Positions 54,283-63,860 of a stretch of 64,000 nucleotides of DNA are shown one piece after another; the first letter of the stretch is position 1; each line of letters opens with the position of its first letter. Under the pieces are notes generated by a model. It saw nothing but the letters and a program-made list of their open reading frames with translations, made no database searches and was not told the origin of the DNA. The stretch spans positions 111,372-175,371 of the forward strand of contig CAMTWK010000012.1 of the NCBI GenBank assembly GCA_947085425.1, given 5' to 3'. This stretch comes from UKL13-2 sp947085425 (GTDB lineage Bacteria > Pseudomonadota > Gammaproteobacteria > Burkholderiales > Usitatibacteraceae). Both the position numbers and the translations under genes were made by a program.

Positions 54283-54412
54283 GACAATATCCATTTCTGA
54301 TTGGTTGGTTGAGTTGTTTCATTTGCCCATCTTGGGCTTCGCAATCTCGCGGCAAGATTCACCGCGATAAATGAAGTTTGAACCTGCGGTCACAACGGCT
54401 GGCTGACGCGCG

Positions 54413-54430
54413 GATTACTTTTCTGTAATC
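54413..54430. promoter_or_regulatory. Palindromic box between EF-hand and cusR genes
   Basis: GATTAC-N6-GTAATC, a perfect inverted repeat 70 bp before the regulator ATG at 54500. Dyads of this shape are bound by CopR/CusR-type response regulators. It probably controls both divergent units. Confidence 0.65.
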
Positions 54431-54499
54431 TTTGCCGGGCATGGCTGCGGCAGGCGCACAATCAGCACCTGGCATGTGCAAAGAACAGAGAAAAACACG

Positions 54500-55183
54500 A
54501 TGAAAATTCTGGTTGTTGAAGACGAAACAAAAACCGGTGATTACCTCAGGAAGGGGTTGGTCGAGGCCGGTTTTGTCGTCGATCTGGCGCGCGACGGCGT
54601 GGAAGGTCTGCATTTGGGTGAGAGCGGTGATTACGATCTGGCCATTCTCGATGTCATGCTGCCAAAGTTGGATGGCTGGCAGGTGCTCGCCAGCCTGCGC
54701 CGCACCAAGCGCGAATTACCGGTGCTGTTTCTGACCGCCCGCAATCAGGTTGACGACCGGGTGAAGGGGCTCGAACTGGGTGCCGATGATTATCTGGTGA
54801 AACCTTTTGCTTTTGCCGAACTGCTGGCCCGGGTACGCACGCTGCTGCGCCGCACCTCCGGTCGCAGCATGCAGGCCGAACTGATACGCGTGGCCGATCT
54901 GGAGCTCGATTTGCGCCGCCGCAGGGTGACACGCGCAGGCCAGCGTATTGACCTGACGGCCAAGGAATTTGCGCTGCTGGAATTGCTGCTCCGACGTCGT
55001 GGTGAAGTGCTGCCGCGTTCGCTGATCGCCTCCCAGATATGGGACATGAACTTCGACAGTGATACCAATGTCATCGAAGTGGCCATACGCCGGCTGCGCG
55101 CCAAAATGGACGACAGTTTCGGATTCAAACTGATTCGCACGGTGCGTGGCATGGGCTACGTGTTGAACGACGACCCGGAATGA
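54500..55183 (+). CDS. cusR: Copper response regulator (CusR/CopR type)
   Basis: 227 residues from ATG 54500. OmpR-family layout: REC domain with phospho-acceptor Asp in LAILDVMLPKLDGW, Thr in LFLTARN and Lys in DYLVKPF. The winged-helix DNA-binding domain (about 128-225) has LTAKEFALLELLLRRRGEVLPRSLI and NVIEVAIRRLRAKMD. The text ETKTGDYLRKGLVEAGFVVDLARDG is that of heavy-metal regulators. It overlaps the sensor gene by 4 bp and faces the box at 54413. Confidence 0.93.
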   Translation: MKILVVEDETKTGDYLRKGLVEAGFVVDLARDGVEGLHLGESGDYDLAILDVMLPKLDGWQVLASLRRTKRELPVLFLTARNQVDDRVKGLELGADDYLVKPFAFAELLARVRTLLRRTSGRSMQAELIRVADLELDLRRRRVTRAGQRIDLTAKEFALLELLLRRRGEVLPRSLIASQIWDMNFDSDTNVIEVAIRRLRAKMDDSFGFKLIRTVRGMGYVLNDDPE

Positions 55184-56574
55184 GAGCACACTTCAAATCA
55201 ATCGTTTACCGCCTGACCCTGCTGTTCGCGCTGATCTCAACGGTGGTGTTGCTGATGCTGGGCGCGCTGATCGGCAAAGCCATTGAGCAGCACTTTGTTG
55301 AACAGGACGTGGAGTGGATGAACAGCAAGCTGCAGTTGGCCCGCACACTGCTTGAAAAAGTACAGTCCCCCGCCGATCTCGCGGCATTAGTGACGCAACT
55401 CAACTATTCGCTCATTGGCCACCAAAATCTGGCGTTGCTGATTCGCGGCCCCGACGACCAAACGCTTTTCGCCACAGCGGGCATTGATTTTCCTGCGGCG
55501 CTGTTGGTGCGTGGGGCCATCCGCAATCCGCCCCAGCCGCTGGTCTGGCAGCAGGGCAGCGGAGCGCATGCGCAACCACTGCGCGGCATCGCGGCCCTGC
55601 TGCCGACCGGTGTCGCAGGCGGAACACCGGTGCTGGTCGCGGTGGCGATCGACATTACGCACCATGCGCGTTTCATGGCCTCGTTCAAGCGCTCGCTTTG
55701 GCAGGTGGTGGCTGTTGCGGCCGCGCTCGCCGGGCTGCTGGGCTGGTTGGCGGTCAGACGCGAATTGGCCCCTCTCCAGGCCATGGGTATGGCGGCGGCG
55801 GGGGTCACCGCCAGTCACCTCGACTACCGTCTGGCGGTGGATGCGGTGCCGGCCGAACTTGAAGCGCTCGCCACCGCGCTTAACGGCATGCTCGCCCGCC
55901 TGGAAGATTCCTTTCAACGGCTGAAAGATTTTTCCACCGACCTGGCGCACGAACTGCGCACACCCATCAGCAATTTGATGACAGAAACCCAGGTCGCCCT
56001 GTCGCGCGCGCGCAGCCCGGACGAATACCGTGACGTACTGGCGTCCAATACCGAGGAATACGAACGCCTGGCGCGCATGATCGGCGAGATGCTGTTTATT
56101 GCCGAAGCGGATAACGGCCTGATTGTGCCCAGCCGTGAGCCGGTCGATCTGGCCAATGAGGTGCGCGAACTGTTCGATTTTTTCGATGCGCTGGCTGAGG
56201 AAAAAGCACTGCACCTGTCGGTCACAGGGGACGGGCAGGTGTCCGGTGACAAGTTGATGCTGCGCCGCGCGCTGGCCAACCTGCTGTCCAACGCCATTCG
56301 CCACACTCCGGTGAACGGCCGCATCCGGGTGCACATCGGGCGCGCCGGCAACAGCACGACGCTGCTGGTCGAAAATAGCGGTGAGCCCATCCCGCCGGAA
56401 CACCTGTCGCGGATATTTGATCGCTTCTACCGTGCCGACCCGTCACGGCATGGCAGCGGTGAAGGTGCCGGCCTGGGCCTGGCCATCACCCGCTCCATCA
56501 TCCTTGCGCATGGTGGCGAGATTGCTGTTCGCTCCGGCGACGCCGGCGTTTGCTTCGAGATACGACTGGGGTGA
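55180..56574 (+). CDS. cusS: Heavy-metal sensor histidine kinase (CusS type)
   Basis: 464 residues. TM1 (about 10-32), periplasmic sensor loop (about 33-160), TM2 (about 170-190), HAMP, then HisKA with phospho-His in DLAHELRTPISNL (about 255), N box NLLSNAIRHTP (about 368) and G box GLGLAITRS (about 433). Overlaps cusR (ATGA). It would sense periplasmic Cu(I)/Ag(I) and phosphorylate CusR. The stop is followed by the convergent cusA gene end. Confidence 0.93.
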   Translation: MRAHFKSIVYRLTLLFALISTVVLLMLGALIGKAIEQHFVEQDVEWMNSKLQLARTLLEKVQSPADLAALVTQLNYSLIGHQNLALLIRGPDDQTLFATAGIDFPAALLVRGAIRNPPQPLVWQQGSGAHAQPLRGIAALLPTGVAGGTPVLVAVAIDITHHARFMASFKRSLWQVVAVAAALAGLLGWLAVRRELAPLQAMGMAAAGVTASHLDYRLAVDAVPAELEALATALNGMLARLEDSFQRLKDFSTDLAHELRTPISNLMTETQVALSRARSPDEYRDVLASNTEEYERLARMIGEMLFIAEADNGLIVPSREPVDLANEVRELFDFFDALAEEKALHLSVTGDGQVSGDKLMLRRALANLLSNAIRHTPVNGRIRVHIGRAGNSTTLLVENSGEPIPPEHLSRIFDRFYRADPSRHGSGEGAGLGLAITRSIILAHGGEIAVRSGDAGVCFEIRLG

Positions 56575-56682
56575 CGGATTGTGCCATCTGTAAACGCCGC
56601 AGTCGCACGGATGCGGAACCGGCCGGGTTGATTCGGGGGCTGATCATGGTGCTTCATTGCGGCTCTTTGCGTGGCATCCTGT

Positions 56683-59600
56683 TCAACCCTCCATCCCCCG
56701 CTTGAGCCGCCACTGCTTCACCAACGCATAAATCGCCGGGATCACCGCCAGTGTCAGCACCGTCGAGGAAATCATGCCGCCGACCATCGGCGTGGCGATG
56801 CGGCGCATGACTTCGGAGCCGGTGCCGGTGCCCCACATGATCGGCAACAGGCCGGCCATGATGGCGATGACGGTCATCATTTTTGGCCGCACCCGCTCGA
56901 CCGCGCCTTCCATCACCGCTGCGTACAGGTCGGTGGCGTTCGGCGTGGTGCCCTGGGCGCGGCAGCGCACCTTGATGTTCGCCCAGGCGTGATCAAGGTA
57001 GATCAGCATGACCACGCCGGTGGAGGCGGCGACACCGGCCAGCGCAATAAAGCCGACCGCCACCGCCACCGACATGTGATAGCCCAGAATCCACATCAGC
57101 CAGATGCCGCCCACCAGCGCAAAGGGCACCGACAGCATCACAATCAGTGTCTCGGTCAGTCGCTGGAAATTCAGGTACAGCAGCAGGAAAATCAGCAACA
57201 GTGTGAGCGGCACGACAACTTTCATCTTCTCGATGGCGCGTTGCATGTATTCGAACTGGCCGCTCCAGGTGGCGTAATAGCCGGGCGGGAATTGCACCTG
57301 TTCTTTGACCGCCTTTTGCGCGTCGGCCACATAACCGCCGATGTCGCGGTCGCGGATATCGACATAGATGTAGGCCGACAGCAGGGCGTTCTCGGTGCGG
57401 ATGCCGGGCGCGCCTTTGGTGACCTCGATTTTGGCCAACTGGCCGAGCGGGATCATGGTGCCATCCATGGTCGTCACCAGCACTTCGCGTGCGATTTGCG
57501 TCGGGTCGCTGCGCAATTCGCGCGGATAACGCACGGTGACACCAAAGCGTTCGCGTCCTTCAACGGTGGTGGTGACCATCTCGCCGCCGAGGGCGGCGCT
57601 GATGGTGTCCTGGAGCTCGCCCACCGACAGGCCGTAGCGCGCCAGTTGGGTGCGGTCCGGCTCGATGTTAAGGTAAAAGCCGCCGGTGATGCGCTCGGCG
57701 AAGGCGGAGGTGGTGCCCGGCACCTGTTTCACCACCGTTTCGATTTGCTTGGCGAGTTTTTCCATCTCGTCGAGATTTTTGCCGAATACCTTGATGCCGA
57801 TCGGTGTGCGGATGCCGGTCGAGAGCATATCAATTCGGGCCTTGATCGGCATGGTCCAGGAATTCGAGACGCCGGGAAATTGCAGCGCCTTGTCCATCTC
57901 GCCGATCAGTTTGTCCATGGTCAGGCCGGGCCGCCATTCGGATTCCGGCTTCAGATTGATGATGGTTTCAAACATCTCGGTCGGAGCCGGGTCGGTGGCG
58001 GTATTGGCGCGACCCGCCTTGCCCCACACCGACACGACTTCCGGGAAACTCTTGATGATTTTGTTTTGGGTTTGCATCAGTTCGGCCGCCTTGGTAATCG
58101 ACATGCCGGGCAGGCTGGATGGCATGAACAGCAAGGTGCCTTCATTGAGCGTCGGCATGAATTCGCTGCCGAGTTTGGATGCCGGATAAAACGAGACGGC
58201 CAAGACAACCAGCGCGGCCACGATGGTGAGCTTTTTCCAACGCATTACGGCCTCGATGATTGGCCGGTAGACCCAGATCAGGAAGCGGTTGACCGGATTT
58301 TTCGCTTCCGCCATGATGTTGCCGCGGATGAACAAAATCATCAGCACCGGCACCAGGGTCAGCGACAACAGTGCCGCCGCCGCCATGGCGAAGGTCTTGG
58401 TATAGGCCAGCGGCGAAAACAGCCGTCCTTCCTGCGATTCGAGCGTGAACACCGGCAGGAACGACACGGTGATGATGAGCAGCGAGAAGAACAGCGGCGG
58501 GCCGACTTCCTTGCAGGCGGCAAGAATGGCCTCCACCCGCGCTTGGTTCGAATGGTCTTTTTTCAGGCGTTCCAGATGTTTGTGGGCGTTTTCGATCATG
58601 ACAATGGCCGCGTCAATCATCGCGCCGATGGCAATGGCAATGCCGCCCAGGCTCATCAGGTTTGAGCTCATGCCGAGCAGGCGCATGGCGATGAAGGCCA
58701 TCAATATCGCCACCGGCAACATCAAGATCGCCACCATCGCGCTGCGCACATGCAGCAGGAACACAAAACAGACCAACGCCACAATCAGGCTTTCCTCGAT
58801 CAGGGTGCGTGTCAAGGTGTCGATGGCGCGATGGATCAGTTCGGCGCGGTCATAGACCGCTTCGATGCTGACACCCTCCGGCAGGCCGACGCTGATTTCG
58901 CTGATCTTGGCTTTGACGTTGTGGATGACTTCCAGCGCGTTCTGTCCGTAGCGGGACATGACGATGCCAGACACCACTTCGCCTTCGCCGTTGAGCTCGG
59001 TCACCCCGCGCCGTTCATCCGGCACCAATTCCACGCGTGCAATGTCCTGGATGCGCACCGGTGTGCCCTTGTTACTTTTCACCACCAGGTTTTCGATGTC
59101 CGCCCGGCCGCGCAGATAGCCCTTGCCGCGCACCATGTATTCGGTTTCGGCCATCTCGATCACGCGCCCGCCGACATCGCGGTTGGATTCGCGGATCACC
59201 TGCGAGACTTTGTTGAGCGCAATGCCGTAGGCACGCAGCTTCACCGGATCGACCGTGACTTGATAGGTCTGCACAAAGCCGCCGATGGAGGCCACTTCGG
59301 CCACACCGTGCGCCTTGGTCAATTGGTAGCGCAAATACCAGTCCTGCAGGGTGCGCAGCTCGGCCAGTGTTTTGTTTTTGGCCTGCACCACGTACTGGTA
59401 TACCCAGCCGACACCGGTGGCGTCGGGCCCGATCTGCGGCGTCACCCCCATGGGCATGCGACCGGCGGCGAAATTCAGGTACTCCAGCACCCTGGAACGC
59501 GCCCAGTAAATGTCGGTGCCGTCCTCAAAAATAATGTACACAAAGGACGCGCCGAAAAACGAAAAGCCGCGCACCACCTTCGATTTGGGCACCGACAGCA

Positions 59601-59817
59601 TGGCGCTGGTGAGCGGATATGTGACCTGGTCTTCCACCACTTGCGGTGCCTGGCCGGGGTATTCGGTATAAACAATCACCTGCACGTCCGATAGGTCGGG
59701 CAGCGCGTCAATCGGCGTTTTCAGGACGGCAACGACGCCGCCGATGGTCACAAACAGGGTGGCGAGCAGCACCAGGAAAATATTGCGTCCCGACCAGTCG
59801 ATGATATTGTTGAGCAT
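56683..59817 (-). CDS. cusA: CusA-type copper/silver RND efflux pump
   Basis: 1,044 residues. RND topology with 12 TM helices. Porter start LPDLSDVQVIVYTEYPGQAPQVVEDQVTYPL. TM4 reads GAMIDAAIVMIENAHKHL, the Cu/Ag subgroup form. Met residues follow in the cleft region (SLPGMSITKAAELMQTQ, APTEMFETII, SNSWTMPIKARIDMLSTG), matching the Met path of CusA. It drives Cu(I)/Ag(I) out of the periplasm using the proton gradient. CAGGATC precedes the ATG. Confidence 0.95.
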   Translation of the reverse strand: MLNNIIDWSGRNIFLVLLATLFVTIGGVVAVLKTPIDALPDLSDVQVIVYTEYPGQAPQVVEDQVTYPLTSAMLSVPKSKVVRGFSFFGASFVYIIFEDGTDIYWARSRVLEYLNFAAGRMPMGVTPQIGPDATGVGWVYQYVVQAKNKTLAELRTLQDWYLRYQLTKAHGVAEVASIGGFVQTYQVTVDPVKLRAYGIALNKVSQVIRESNRDVGGRVIEMAETEYMVRGKGYLRGRADIENLVVKSNKGTPVRIQDIARVELVPDERRGVTELNGEGEVVSGIVMSRYGQNALEVIHNVKAKISEISVGLPEGVSIEAVYDRAELIHRAIDTLTRTLIEESLIVALVCFVFLLHVRSAMVAILMLPVAILMAFIAMRLLGMSSNLMSLGGIAIAIGAMIDAAIVMIENAHKHLERLKKDHSNQARVEAILAACKEVGPPLFFSLLIITVSFLPVFTLESQEGRLFSPLAYTKTFAMAAAALLSLTLVPVLMILFIRGNIMAEAKNPVNRFLIWVYRPIIEAVMRWKKLTIVAALVVLAVSFYPASKLGSEFMPTLNEGTLLFMPSSLPGMSITKAAELMQTQNKIIKSFPEVVSVWGKAGRANTATDPAPTEMFETIINLKPESEWRPGLTMDKLIGEMDKALQFPGVSNSWTMPIKARIDMLSTGIRTPIGIKVFGKNLDEMEKLAKQIETVVKQVPGTTSAFAERITGGFYLNIEPDRTQLARYGLSVGELQDTISAALGGEMVTTTVEGRERFGVTVRYPRELRSDPTQIAREVLVTTMDGTMIPLGQLAKIEVTKGAPGIRTENALLSAYIYVDIRDRDIGGYVADAQKAVKEQVQFPPGYYATWSGQFEYMQRAIEKMKVVVPLTLLLIFLLLYLNFQRLTETLIVMLSVPFALVGGIWLMWILGYHMSVAVAVGFIALAGVAASTGVVMLIYLDHAWANIKVRCRAQGTTPNATDLYAAVMEGAVERVRPKMMTVIAIMAGLLPIMWGTGTGSEVMRRIATPMVGGMISSTVLTLAVIPAIYALVKQWRLKRGMEG

Positions 59818-60005
59818 GGTTGATCCTGGGGTTGCAGTCAGTGCGCCACTAAAAATGTCGTTACGACAGTGCCCGTTTTGGGCCGCCGGGAAATCTCATC
59901 GGCCGCAACTGTGATGCTTGGCCAGATGAGAGCCCTCACGAAATTCCGTTCGGAATGACAGTGATTTTTTTGTTGCCCACTGAAATGCACGTTGGTATTC
60001 ATCGC
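59818..60005. other. 188-bp gap between cusB and cusA with a small dyad
   Basis: Unusually long for this operon. It contains the 14-bp palindrome ATTCCGTTCGGAAT (59943-59956) within text resembling small dispersed repeats. It may be an inserted REP-like fragment or an internal regulatory element. Confidence 0.4.
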
Positions 60006-61544
60006 TCAATGGCCGCTGTGTGCTTTGGATGCAGCCGGCGCGGCAGTACTGCCTGGCACTCCCGGCTTGATGCCGGTGACGACCCATTCGCCGGGCTGGC
60101 GCTCGACAAATTCAAACGCAACCGTGGCACCCGGCTTTAAGCCGTTCAGCAGCGCGGCGTTGGCGAGCTTGAACTCCATCGTCATCGGCGGCCATTTGAG
60201 GCTGGCCACCGCGCCGTGATGGATGCTGACGGAGCCGGCCTTGGCATCAATGGCATCTACGGTGCCTTCGGCATGGTGGCCGACGGCCGCGGTCGGTTGA
60301 CCGAAGCCGGCCATTGCCGCTTGCAGGTTGCTCTCGGCGTCGATCAGGAAGTTGGCGGCGACGACCACAGCCTCACCCTCCTTGATGCCGTCGAGCACCT
60401 CGACGTAGTCATCCCCGCGGGCACCGAGCTTGACTTCGCGCGGCTCGAATCGTCCTTCTTTTAGTTGCACCAGTACGATGCGCCGGGTACCGCTGTCAAT
60501 GACCGCCGATAACGGTACGGTCAAGGCGTTTTCCATGGCTGGCGCGGCAAATTCCACCTGGGCAAACATGCCTGGCTTGAGTAGGTGGCCGGGATTGGTC
60601 AGCTCGATGCGCACCTGTACCGTGCGTGTGTCGGCCTTCATGGTCGGATAAACGTAAGTGACGGTGCCAACAAATTTTTTGTCTGGGTAGGCGTTGATTT
60701 TTACCGTTGCCTTGGCACCTTGTTTGACCAGTCCTATATCCTGCTCGAATACATCGGCAAACACCCAGACCAAAGACAGATCGGTGACCTGGTACAACAT
60801 CTCGCCGGGCATGAAGCGCATGCCCTGCAGCGCCTTTTTTTCGGTGACGATGCCGGTGACCGGCGAGCGGAAGGTCAGGGTGCGTTTGGTCTCGCCCGAC
60901 TGGGCCAGCGCGTCAATTTGTTCCTCGGAAATATCCCAGTTTTTTAAACGTAGCAAAGCGGAATCGGCAAGCTGTTTCATGCCGGCACGGGCACCGCTAT
61001 CCGCGCTTTTGAGTGTGTGACCGCCCGCCACGGCGATGGCGTATTCGCGCTGCGCGGACACCAGCTCGGGGCTGTAGACCTCAAACAGCGGTTGCCCCTT
61101 ACCCACCGCCTGTCCGGTGGCATTGATGTGGAGGCGTTCCACATAGCCTTCGAACTTGGGTGCGATCAGGGTGACGCGCCGTTCATCCGGCTCGATGCGC
61201 CCGGATGCGCGCACCACCCTGGCGATCGACTTTCTGCCGGCCACTTCGGTTCGAACACCGAGTTTTTGCACTTTATCGGTGCTGATTTTGATCTGGTTGG
61301 CGGTGGCAGTCCCGGCATTCGCGCCCGCCGCTTCGCCCTCGAAAACAGGGATGTAATCCATGCCCATTGGATCCTTTTTCGGCACCGTCGAGGTATCGGC
61401 CAGACCCATCGGATTGCGGTAATAGAGAATTTTCGGTTCTGGCTTGGCATCGATGCCGACACCACGCTGCCCGATCCAATATCCGCCACCGGCGGCCAAC
61501 ACGGCGGCGGCGAGACCGATGATGAGGATGGTGCCAGGTTTCAT
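60006..61544 (-). CDS. cusB: CusB adaptor fused to a C-terminal CusF-like domain
   Basis: 512 residues. N-terminal TM, then the heavy-metal-binding motif YYRNPMGLADTS...KDPMGMDYIPVF (about 41-70) with three Met used for Cu(I). Membrane-fusion core with ASGRIEPDERRVTLIAPKFEGYVERLHI and LKSADSGARAGMKQLADSALL hairpin. Residues about 425-495 form an extra small domain: VDAIDAKAGSVSIHHGAVASLKWPPMTMEFKL with the CusF Trp-Met-Met site (KWPPMTMEF). It overlaps cusC by 4 bp (ATGA). Confidence 0.93.
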   Translation of the reverse strand: MKPGTILIIGLAAAVLAAGGGYWIGQRGVGIDAKPEPKILYYRNPMGLADTSTVPKKDPMGMDYIPVFEGEAAGANAGTATANQIKISTDKVQKLGVRTEVAGRKSIARVVRASGRIEPDERRVTLIAPKFEGYVERLHINATGQAVGKGQPLFEVYSPELVSAQREYAIAVAGGHTLKSADSGARAGMKQLADSALLRLKNWDISEEQIDALAQSGETKRTLTFRSPVTGIVTEKKALQGMRFMPGEMLYQVTDLSLVWVFADVFEQDIGLVKQGAKATVKINAYPDKKFVGTVTYVYPTMKADTRTVQVRIELTNPGHLLKPGMFAQVEFAAPAMENALTVPLSAVIDSGTRRIVLVQLKEGRFEPREVKLGARGDDYVEVLDGIKEGEAVVVAANFLIDAESNLQAAMAGFGQPTAAVGHHAEGTVDAIDAKAGSVSIHHGAVASLKWPPMTMEFKLANAALLNGLKPGATVAFEFVERQPGEWVVTGIKPGVPGSTAAPAASKAHSGH

Positions 61545-62818
61545 AACTCTTCTCCCAAAAGGCGCTCGATGGCCGCCAGACGAATTTGTGCTTCGGCTTC
61601 GGCCTTGAACAGGTTTTGTTTGGCAAGGCGAATCTGCCGCTGCGCATCCAGCAGGGTGGCGAAATCAACCTTGCCGGTTTCATAACTCGCCAGGGCCGAC
61701 TGGAAGGTGAGCTCGGCCTGCGGCAGCAAGCTGTGATTGATGGCCTGGGCAGTGCGGCGCGCGGCATCGAGACCCGACAGGTTTTCGGCCAACTCGGCTG
61801 CAAGCAAATTCGCGGTGGCCTCGCGACGCGATTCGGCTGCTGCCAGCATGGCCTCCGCTTCACGCTCATTGGCCCGCCGCGACGACTGTTGCAAGGGAAT
61901 ATTGACCTCAAACATTACACCCCAGTCGCGGATGGCATTGCGCGCCTGTGTCGGCGCGATACCGAAAGAAAAATCCGGGTAGCGGTTGCGGTAGGTGAGG
62001 TCGCGGCTTTTCAGGGCCGCGGCGCGGCGCGCCTCCTCAATGGACAATTGTGGATTGCCCGCCTGCACGCGCGCCTGCAGCGCGGTGGGTTCGAGTTTCG
62101 CTGGTGGCGGCAACACCCGCAGGTGGATTGGGGCGGCCAACGCGGCACCGGCGGGACGCGCCAGCAGCATGTTCAAGCGCGCCCCGGTCATGCGTTTGTC
62201 GTTTTCGAGCGCAATCAATTCGTTTCGGGTGTTGGTCACTTCCACCTGTGCGCGGATCGCGTCGACCTGACCGGCAAGGCCGCCGGCATAACGCACCTGC
62301 GCCACCTTCTCCAGCCGCGCCAGCAGGTCGAGGATTTCCATGTTCAGGCGTTCGTTTTGGTGGACGACATACCACTGGGCAAAGCTGGTCTTGATGCGCG
62401 CGGCCACCTCCGCCCAGGTGCCAATCGCGCGACCCTTGGCGCCCAGGGCTTCCAGCCCGGCGATGTCGCGTTGCAGTGCGCGCTTGCCGAACCACGGCAC
62501 GTCCTGCATCAATGTATAAACAGTGCTGCCGACCCGGCTCGGCCACAGGGTCGCGTTTTGTTGGCCCGCCATGCTGATGTCCATTAATTCCATGCGCAGT
62601 TTGGGGTCGGGTAGCCGACCGGCTGCCTCCGCGCGCGCGGTGGCCGCGTCCACCTCAAATTGCATGGAGGCCAATTCCGGATTGCGTGCGCGGGCGTAAA
62701 CGAGCAGGCTCTCGACGTTGGCACCGATGAGCGGCTCGCCGGGAGCGGCATGGGCCCCGGCACTGACGGCGCTGACAAATAGCAGTGCGATAGTCAATAA
62801 ACAAAAACGAGCAACCAC
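61541..62818 (-). CDS. cusC: CusC-type TolC-family outer-membrane channel
   Basis: 425 residues. I choose GTG 62818, which follows GGAGG with 5-bp spacing, rather than ATG 62854, which lies upstream of that RBS. Signal peptide to about AGAHAAP. Two OEP repeats: VESLLVYARARNPELASMQFEVDAATAR and the second around residues 240-260. The conserved QDVPWFGKR (about 105) is typical. Outer-membrane duct of the Cus system. Confidence 0.9.
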   Translation of the reverse strand: MVARFCLLTIALLFVSAVSAGAHAAPGEPLIGANVESLLVYARARNPELASMQFEVDAATARAEAAGRLPDPKLRMELMDISMAGQQNATLWPSRVGSTVYTLMQDVPWFGKRALQRDIAGLEALGAKGRAIGTWAEVAARIKTSFAQWYVVHQNERLNMEILDLLARLEKVAQVRYAGGLAGQVDAIRAQVEVTNTRNELIALENDKRMTGARLNMLLARPAGAALAAPIHLRVLPPPAKLEPTALQARVQAGNPQLSIEEARRAAALKSRDLTYRNRYPDFSFGIAPTQARNAIRDWGVMFEVNIPLQQSSRRANEREAEAMLAAAESRREATANLLAAELAENLSGLDAARRTAQAINHSLLPQAELTFQSALASYETGKVDFATLLDAQRQIRLAKQNLFKAEAEAQIRLAAIERLLGEEL

Positions 62819-62902
62819 GGTTACCTCCGCAAAAAATTCAACCAGGATGCGCACGGTCGATCACAGGGCGTGCGCAGTTACGGCTTCAAATGCGTCAGTG
62901 GC

Positions 62903-63280
62903 TCAGAGGCGCAAACAGCAGTGGCGGATGGCCAGCGGCGGGGCGGTGGCGTGGTGCAGGGATGGTGTGATGACGGGGATGGGCAATGCCGCCTGTGCAA
63001 TCTCCACATGGTTTACATACTGGCCGTTGACTGTTGCAATGGGCGTCGGCAAAGGCGAGGTGCTGACGTTTTGTTGGCCGTCTTCACAGTGTTTTTGACA
63101 TAGTGCTGGCACCGGGTCGACAACATCACATGGTCCACCGGTCGCGATGCCGACAGTGCCGGTTGTTGCATTCATCCCGCCGAACTGTTTGGGGCAGGCG
63201 TAGGCGGACACAGCCAACTGCGTGAATAACACAGTGAACAGACAGAGCAAACTTACCAGGGTGCGGGTGGTGCGGGGCAT
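62903..63280 (-). CDS. Unknown Cys-containing exported protein at the head of the cus operon
   Basis: 125 residues. Signal peptide (about 1-27, ending SAYA). Cys at PKQF-preceding CP, PCDVVD, LCQKHCEDG (Cys-x3-Cys) and terminal HCCLRL. His residues near the C-terminus. I know no named family; similar small proteins precede cusC in some betaproteobacteria. It could buffer or chaperone copper. No clear RBS. Confidence 0.6.
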   Translation of the reverse strand: MPRTTRTLVSLLCLFTVLFTQLAVSAYACPKQFGGMNATTGTVGIATGGPCDVVDPVPALCQKHCEDGQQNVSTSPLPTPIATVNGQYVNHVEIAQAALPIPVITPSLHHATAPPLAIRHCCLRL

Positions 63281-63570
63281 TTGATCGTTGTGGCTTCGTA
63301 AAGTGTGATAAACAATTTTTACGGACTTATCTTACGGTATTGGTGATGGTGCGGTTTGACGATGATCAATGTCTTGCAAATTAACGGCAGATATTAAAAA
63401 ATTAAAAGTGACGTCTGGCGGGTATTTGCGGACATTTTGTGCTGAAAAAGAGCGCCATTGCTGGTGTTTTATGGCCGCACAAAATCCATCTGGTGCAGTG
63501 TGCATTCTGTTTGCGCCCCTCACTTTTGATTTGCGCGAATGACCTTGGCGAGGATGTCTTTCGTTACACA

Positions 63571-63616
63571 CGCCCATCCACCCACTCTCGAACGCAACCC
63601 CGTGAAATATGCAGGC
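63571..63616 (+). repeat. 46-bp direct repeat, copy 1
   Basis: CGCCCATCCACCCACTCTCG... ending GTGAAATATGCAGGC. The second copy is 63815-63860; they differ at a few positions after CTCGA. Copy 1 continues into a perfect hairpin, copy 2 is cut by the MITE. Confidence 0.85.
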
Positions 63617-63637
63617 CAAGCCTGCATATTTCACGGG
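63599..63637. repeat. Perfect 18-bp hairpin with 3-nt loop
   Basis: CCCGTGAAATATGCAGGC (63599-63616), loop CAA, then its exact reverse complement (63620-63637). No T-run follows, so it is more likely part of a dispersed element than a terminator. Confidence 0.88.
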
Positions 63638-63814
63638 TCGGCCCGCCTTAAATACGTTTTTTATTCTTGGCGACCTATAAATTCTGCGAATCCAAACTGT
63701 ACTTCGAAAGGTTGATGGCCTACGTACTCGATAACAGGCGGCTGAGCAGCGCTTTTCCGCTCTCTTCCCTCGTAATATCTTGAGATTACTCGGTCAGTCG
63801 AGCAAAAAATCACT

Positions 63815-63860
63815 CGCCCATCCACCCACTCTCGAGTGCGTCCCCGTGAAATATGCAGGC
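63815..63860 (+). repeat. 46-bp direct repeat, copy 2, interrupted by the MITE
   Basis: Same sequence as 63571-63616. It stops at ...GCAGGC exactly where the 146-bp element begins, so the hairpin's right arm, if present, lies beyond the element and outside the window. Confidence 0.85.

Larger units (their letters stand above)
63281..63860. other. Repeat-rich intergenic region
   Basis: About 580 bp. It holds the leftward cus promoter region (with CCGTAA repeated 13 bp apart near 63326-63344 on the minus strand) and the direct and inverted repeats described below. Short open frames here change frame at repeat borders and look spurious. Confidence 0.5.

Noticed and set aside
55387..56403. 338-residue open frame on the minus strand
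   Set aside because: Antisense shadow of the cusS-type kinase gene, whose motifs are clear.
56671..58665. 664-residue open frame on the plus strand
   Set aside because: It is opposite cusA, with His/Gln/Arg-rich composition typical of an antisense shadow and no known domain.
63599..63637. Perfect hairpin as a rho-independent terminator
   Set aside because: No T-run follows on either strand and no gene ends next to it.
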